From Phytophthora colocasiae (Eukaryota > Oomycota > Peronosporomycetes > Peronosporales > Peronosporaceae), in assembly GCA_018806915.1 (NCBI GenBank), contig JAGKQI010000083.1, forward strand, positions 434,001 to 498,000: a DNA stretch of 64,000 bases, read 5' to 3'. The translations under genes and the position numbers were made by a program. Positions 62,392 through 64,000 of the stretch are shown here, one piece after another (within the stretch, counting starts at the first letter, position 1; every line of letters starts with the position of its first letter). The notes under the pieces were generated by a model, which made no database searches, was not told the origin of the DNA, and saw only the letters and a program-made list of their open reading frames with translations.

Positions 62392-64000
62392 TCAATTCGA
62401 CGTCTCGAACTTGGGAATGACGTTGCTGCGTTCCATCAAGTAGCGCAACGTCTTGGAAGAGAGGCCCTTGGTCAAGTAGTCCGCTAGTTGGTTCTTAGAC
62501 TCCTGGTAGGTCAGCTCAACCTCGCCACTGGCAATCTTCTCTCGGATGAAATGGTAGCGAATGTCGATGTGCTTGGTGCGAGCTTGATAACCGACATTCT
62601 TCAAAGCCATGGCACCCTGGTTGTCCTCGTAGATCACCGTAGGGTCCACTTGCTTTGCACCAATGTCCTTGAGTAGTCGACGCAGCCACACTACTTCTTT
62701 GATGCACTCACTCAGAGCCATGTACTCTGCCTCAGTAGAACTCAGTGCGACCGTCTTCTGGAACGTCGAACGCCACACCACCGGAGCACCACACATCATG
62801 AGCATCATTCCGCTCACTGAGCGTCTGTCGTCACGGTTACCGGCCCAGTCAGCATCCGAGTAAGCCGTCATCTCAGTTCCCAGTAGGCCATCGTACATGA
62901 TACCCACTTCCTTGGTCTTCAGCAGGTAGCGCACCACCTTGATTCCCGCATTCCAATGCGCCTCACCTGGGTTTTCCAGGAAGCGACTCAACTTGGCAAC
63001 AGCAACCGCAATGTCAGGTCGTGTTCCGCATGTCAGATACATGAGGCTACCGATGAGCGATCGGTAGGGCCTTGACTTCACCTTGGCCTTGTACTCCTCT
63101 GTCTGCGTGCCGTCGTCCTTGGTCAAGTGAAGACTTGGATCCAGTGGCATCAGGCTTGGCTTCGCGTTTTCTTGACCGAATTTCTTGATGATCGACTCTG
63201 TATATGCGCGTTGAGAGATGGCCAATGTTTTATTGTCCATATCGTAGTCGATCTCAATCCCGAGAATAAATCGAGCGCGTCCGAGGTCCTTGATCCGGAA
63301 TTTGTCCGCGATGCCAGCCTTCACTGACGCGATGACACCCTTGTCCTTTGAAGCAATCAGCATGTCGTCGACGTAAAGACACACGATACATTCATCGTCA
63401 CCATCACCTCGGGTGTATACACAGGGATCAGCATCAGCCGCCTTGAAACCCATGTCTTTTAAGTGACCATCGATCGTCTCGTTCCAAACACGAGATGCTT
63501 GCTTCAGGCCATACAAACTTTGCAGGAGTAGGCAGACGACGTCTTCTTCACCTTCAGCATCGGCCATCGTCAGGAGCTCACGCAGACCTTCAGGCAATTC
63601 CATGTAAATCTCTTCGTCGAGCTTTCCATACAGGAACGCCGTATCCACGTCGCATTGCTCGATCTCAAATCCTTCAGCACAGCACTTAGCCAGCACAACA
63701 CGGATCGAATTCAGGTATGCCACTGGCGCGTACGTCTCTTCATAGTCAATCCCGTGACGCTGAGAGTACCCCTTGGCGACGAGACGAGCCTTATGCCGGG
63801 TCACTTCTCCTTTCTCGTTGCGCTTCAACGCGAACACCCACCGACATCCGATCGGGCGCTGGTGAGCCGGTCTTGGTACCAGCTTCCATGTCTTGTTTGC
63901 AGTAAGTGACTCCAATTCACTTGCAATTGCCTTCTTCCATTCATCGCTATCCTCGCCTGACGTCGCCTCTGTATACGTCTTGGGGACTTCCTCCGATGCA
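62392..64000 (-). CDS. Ty1/Copia pol, reverse transcriptase and RNase H (C-terminal part, runs off the edge)
   Basis: The frame is open from 62392 to the window end. RT: CRWVFALKRNEKGEVTRHKA, RLVAKGYSQRHGIDYEETYA, CDVDTAFLYGKLDEEIYMEL, LYGLKQASRVW, and the catalytic CLYVDDMLIAS. RNase H: AYSDADWAGNRDDRRSVSGM, SSTEAEYMALSECIKEVVWL, YEDNQGAMAL and KHIDIRYHFIREKI. All hallmark residues are present and no stop occurs, so this copy may be competent, subject to the unseen gag, protease and integrase. The stop lies 8 bp before the 3' LTR. Confidence 0.95.
   Translation of the reverse strand, partial: ASEEVPKTYTEATSGEDSDEWKKAIASELESLTANKTWKLVPRPAHQRPIGCRWVFALKRNEKGEVTRHKARLVAKGYSQRHGIDYEETYAPVAYLNSIRVVLAKCCAEGFEIEQCDVDTAFLYGKLDEEIYMELPEGLRELLTMADAEGEEDVVCLLLQSLYGLKQASRVWNETIDGHLKDMGFKAADADPCVYTRGDGDDECIVCLYVDDMLIASKDKGVIASVKAGIADKFRIKDLGRARFILGIEIDYDMDNKTLAISQRAYTESIIKKFGQENAKPSLMPLDPSLHLTKDDGTQTEEYKAKVKSRPYRSLIGSLMYLTCGTRPDIAVAVAKLSRFLENPGEAHWNAGIKVVRYLLKTKEVGIMYDGLLGTEMTAYSDADWAGNRDDRRSVSGMMLMMCGAPVVWRSTFQKTVALSSTEAEYMALSECIKEVVWLRRLLKDIGAKQVDPTVIYEDNQGAMALKNVGYQARTKHIDIRYHFIREKIASGEVELTYQESKNQLADYLTKGLSSKTLRYLMERSNVIPKFETSN

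Overview
The window looks like nuclear DNA of an oomycete, most likely Phytophthora or a close relative. It carries an RXLR-type secreted effector gene and a broken paralogue, short GT-AG introns, candidate oomycete Inr plus FPR core promoters, and oomycete-style Gypsy, Copia, Helitron and hAT elements. Host genes fill the left 12.6 kb and two further spots (24.7-26.9 and 28.8-29.6 kb). Nearly everything else is mobile DNA.

Layout. 1-5.4 kb: dense conserved genes, namely a phytanoyl-CoA dioxygenase-like gene cut by the edge, a spliced disordered protein, a four-exon EMC5/MMGT gene and a VPS9-domain gene. 6-9 kb: two near-identical divergent genes for secreted glycine-rich proteins on the 1.19-kb arms of an inverted repeat. 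9.1-9.7 kb: a hAT-like MITE, then a relic of the 5' end of an ion-channel gene. 10.2-12.6 kb: a membrane-anchored M28B (glutamate carboxypeptidase II-like) peptidase. 12.8-24.3 kb: Gypsy-1, whose parts are all present about once but scrambled in order and orientation. 24.7-26.9 kb: a cyclic-nucleotide-gated-type channel with a GQG filter. 26.9-30.8 kb: two copies of a degenerate leucine-zipper-like repeat (one split by a hAT transposon, the other internally inverted) flanking the RXLR effector.

31.7-60.6 kb is a head-to-tail stack of Helitron-like units on the minus strand. Six 3' ends (hairpin plus CTAG) can be seen, and units 1-4 repeat about every 2.28 kb. Each of these four carries the C-terminal half of a Pif1-type Helitron helicase joined to an AT-rich, foreign-looking coding relic. 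Two LTR retrotransposons sit inside the stack: Gypsy-2 (TSD TTAG, in unit 1) and Gypsy-3, a chromovirus with a chromodomain (TSD AATAC, in unit 5).

60.9-64 kb: the second RXLR gene, broken by a 562-bp hAT MITE (8-bp TSD) and by a Copia element whose 3' LTR and pol run off the right edge.

The conserved genes are independent housekeeping functions and form no pathway. The region's main theme is effector and cell-surface genes embedded in nested transposons, with duplication, inversion and pseudogenisation.
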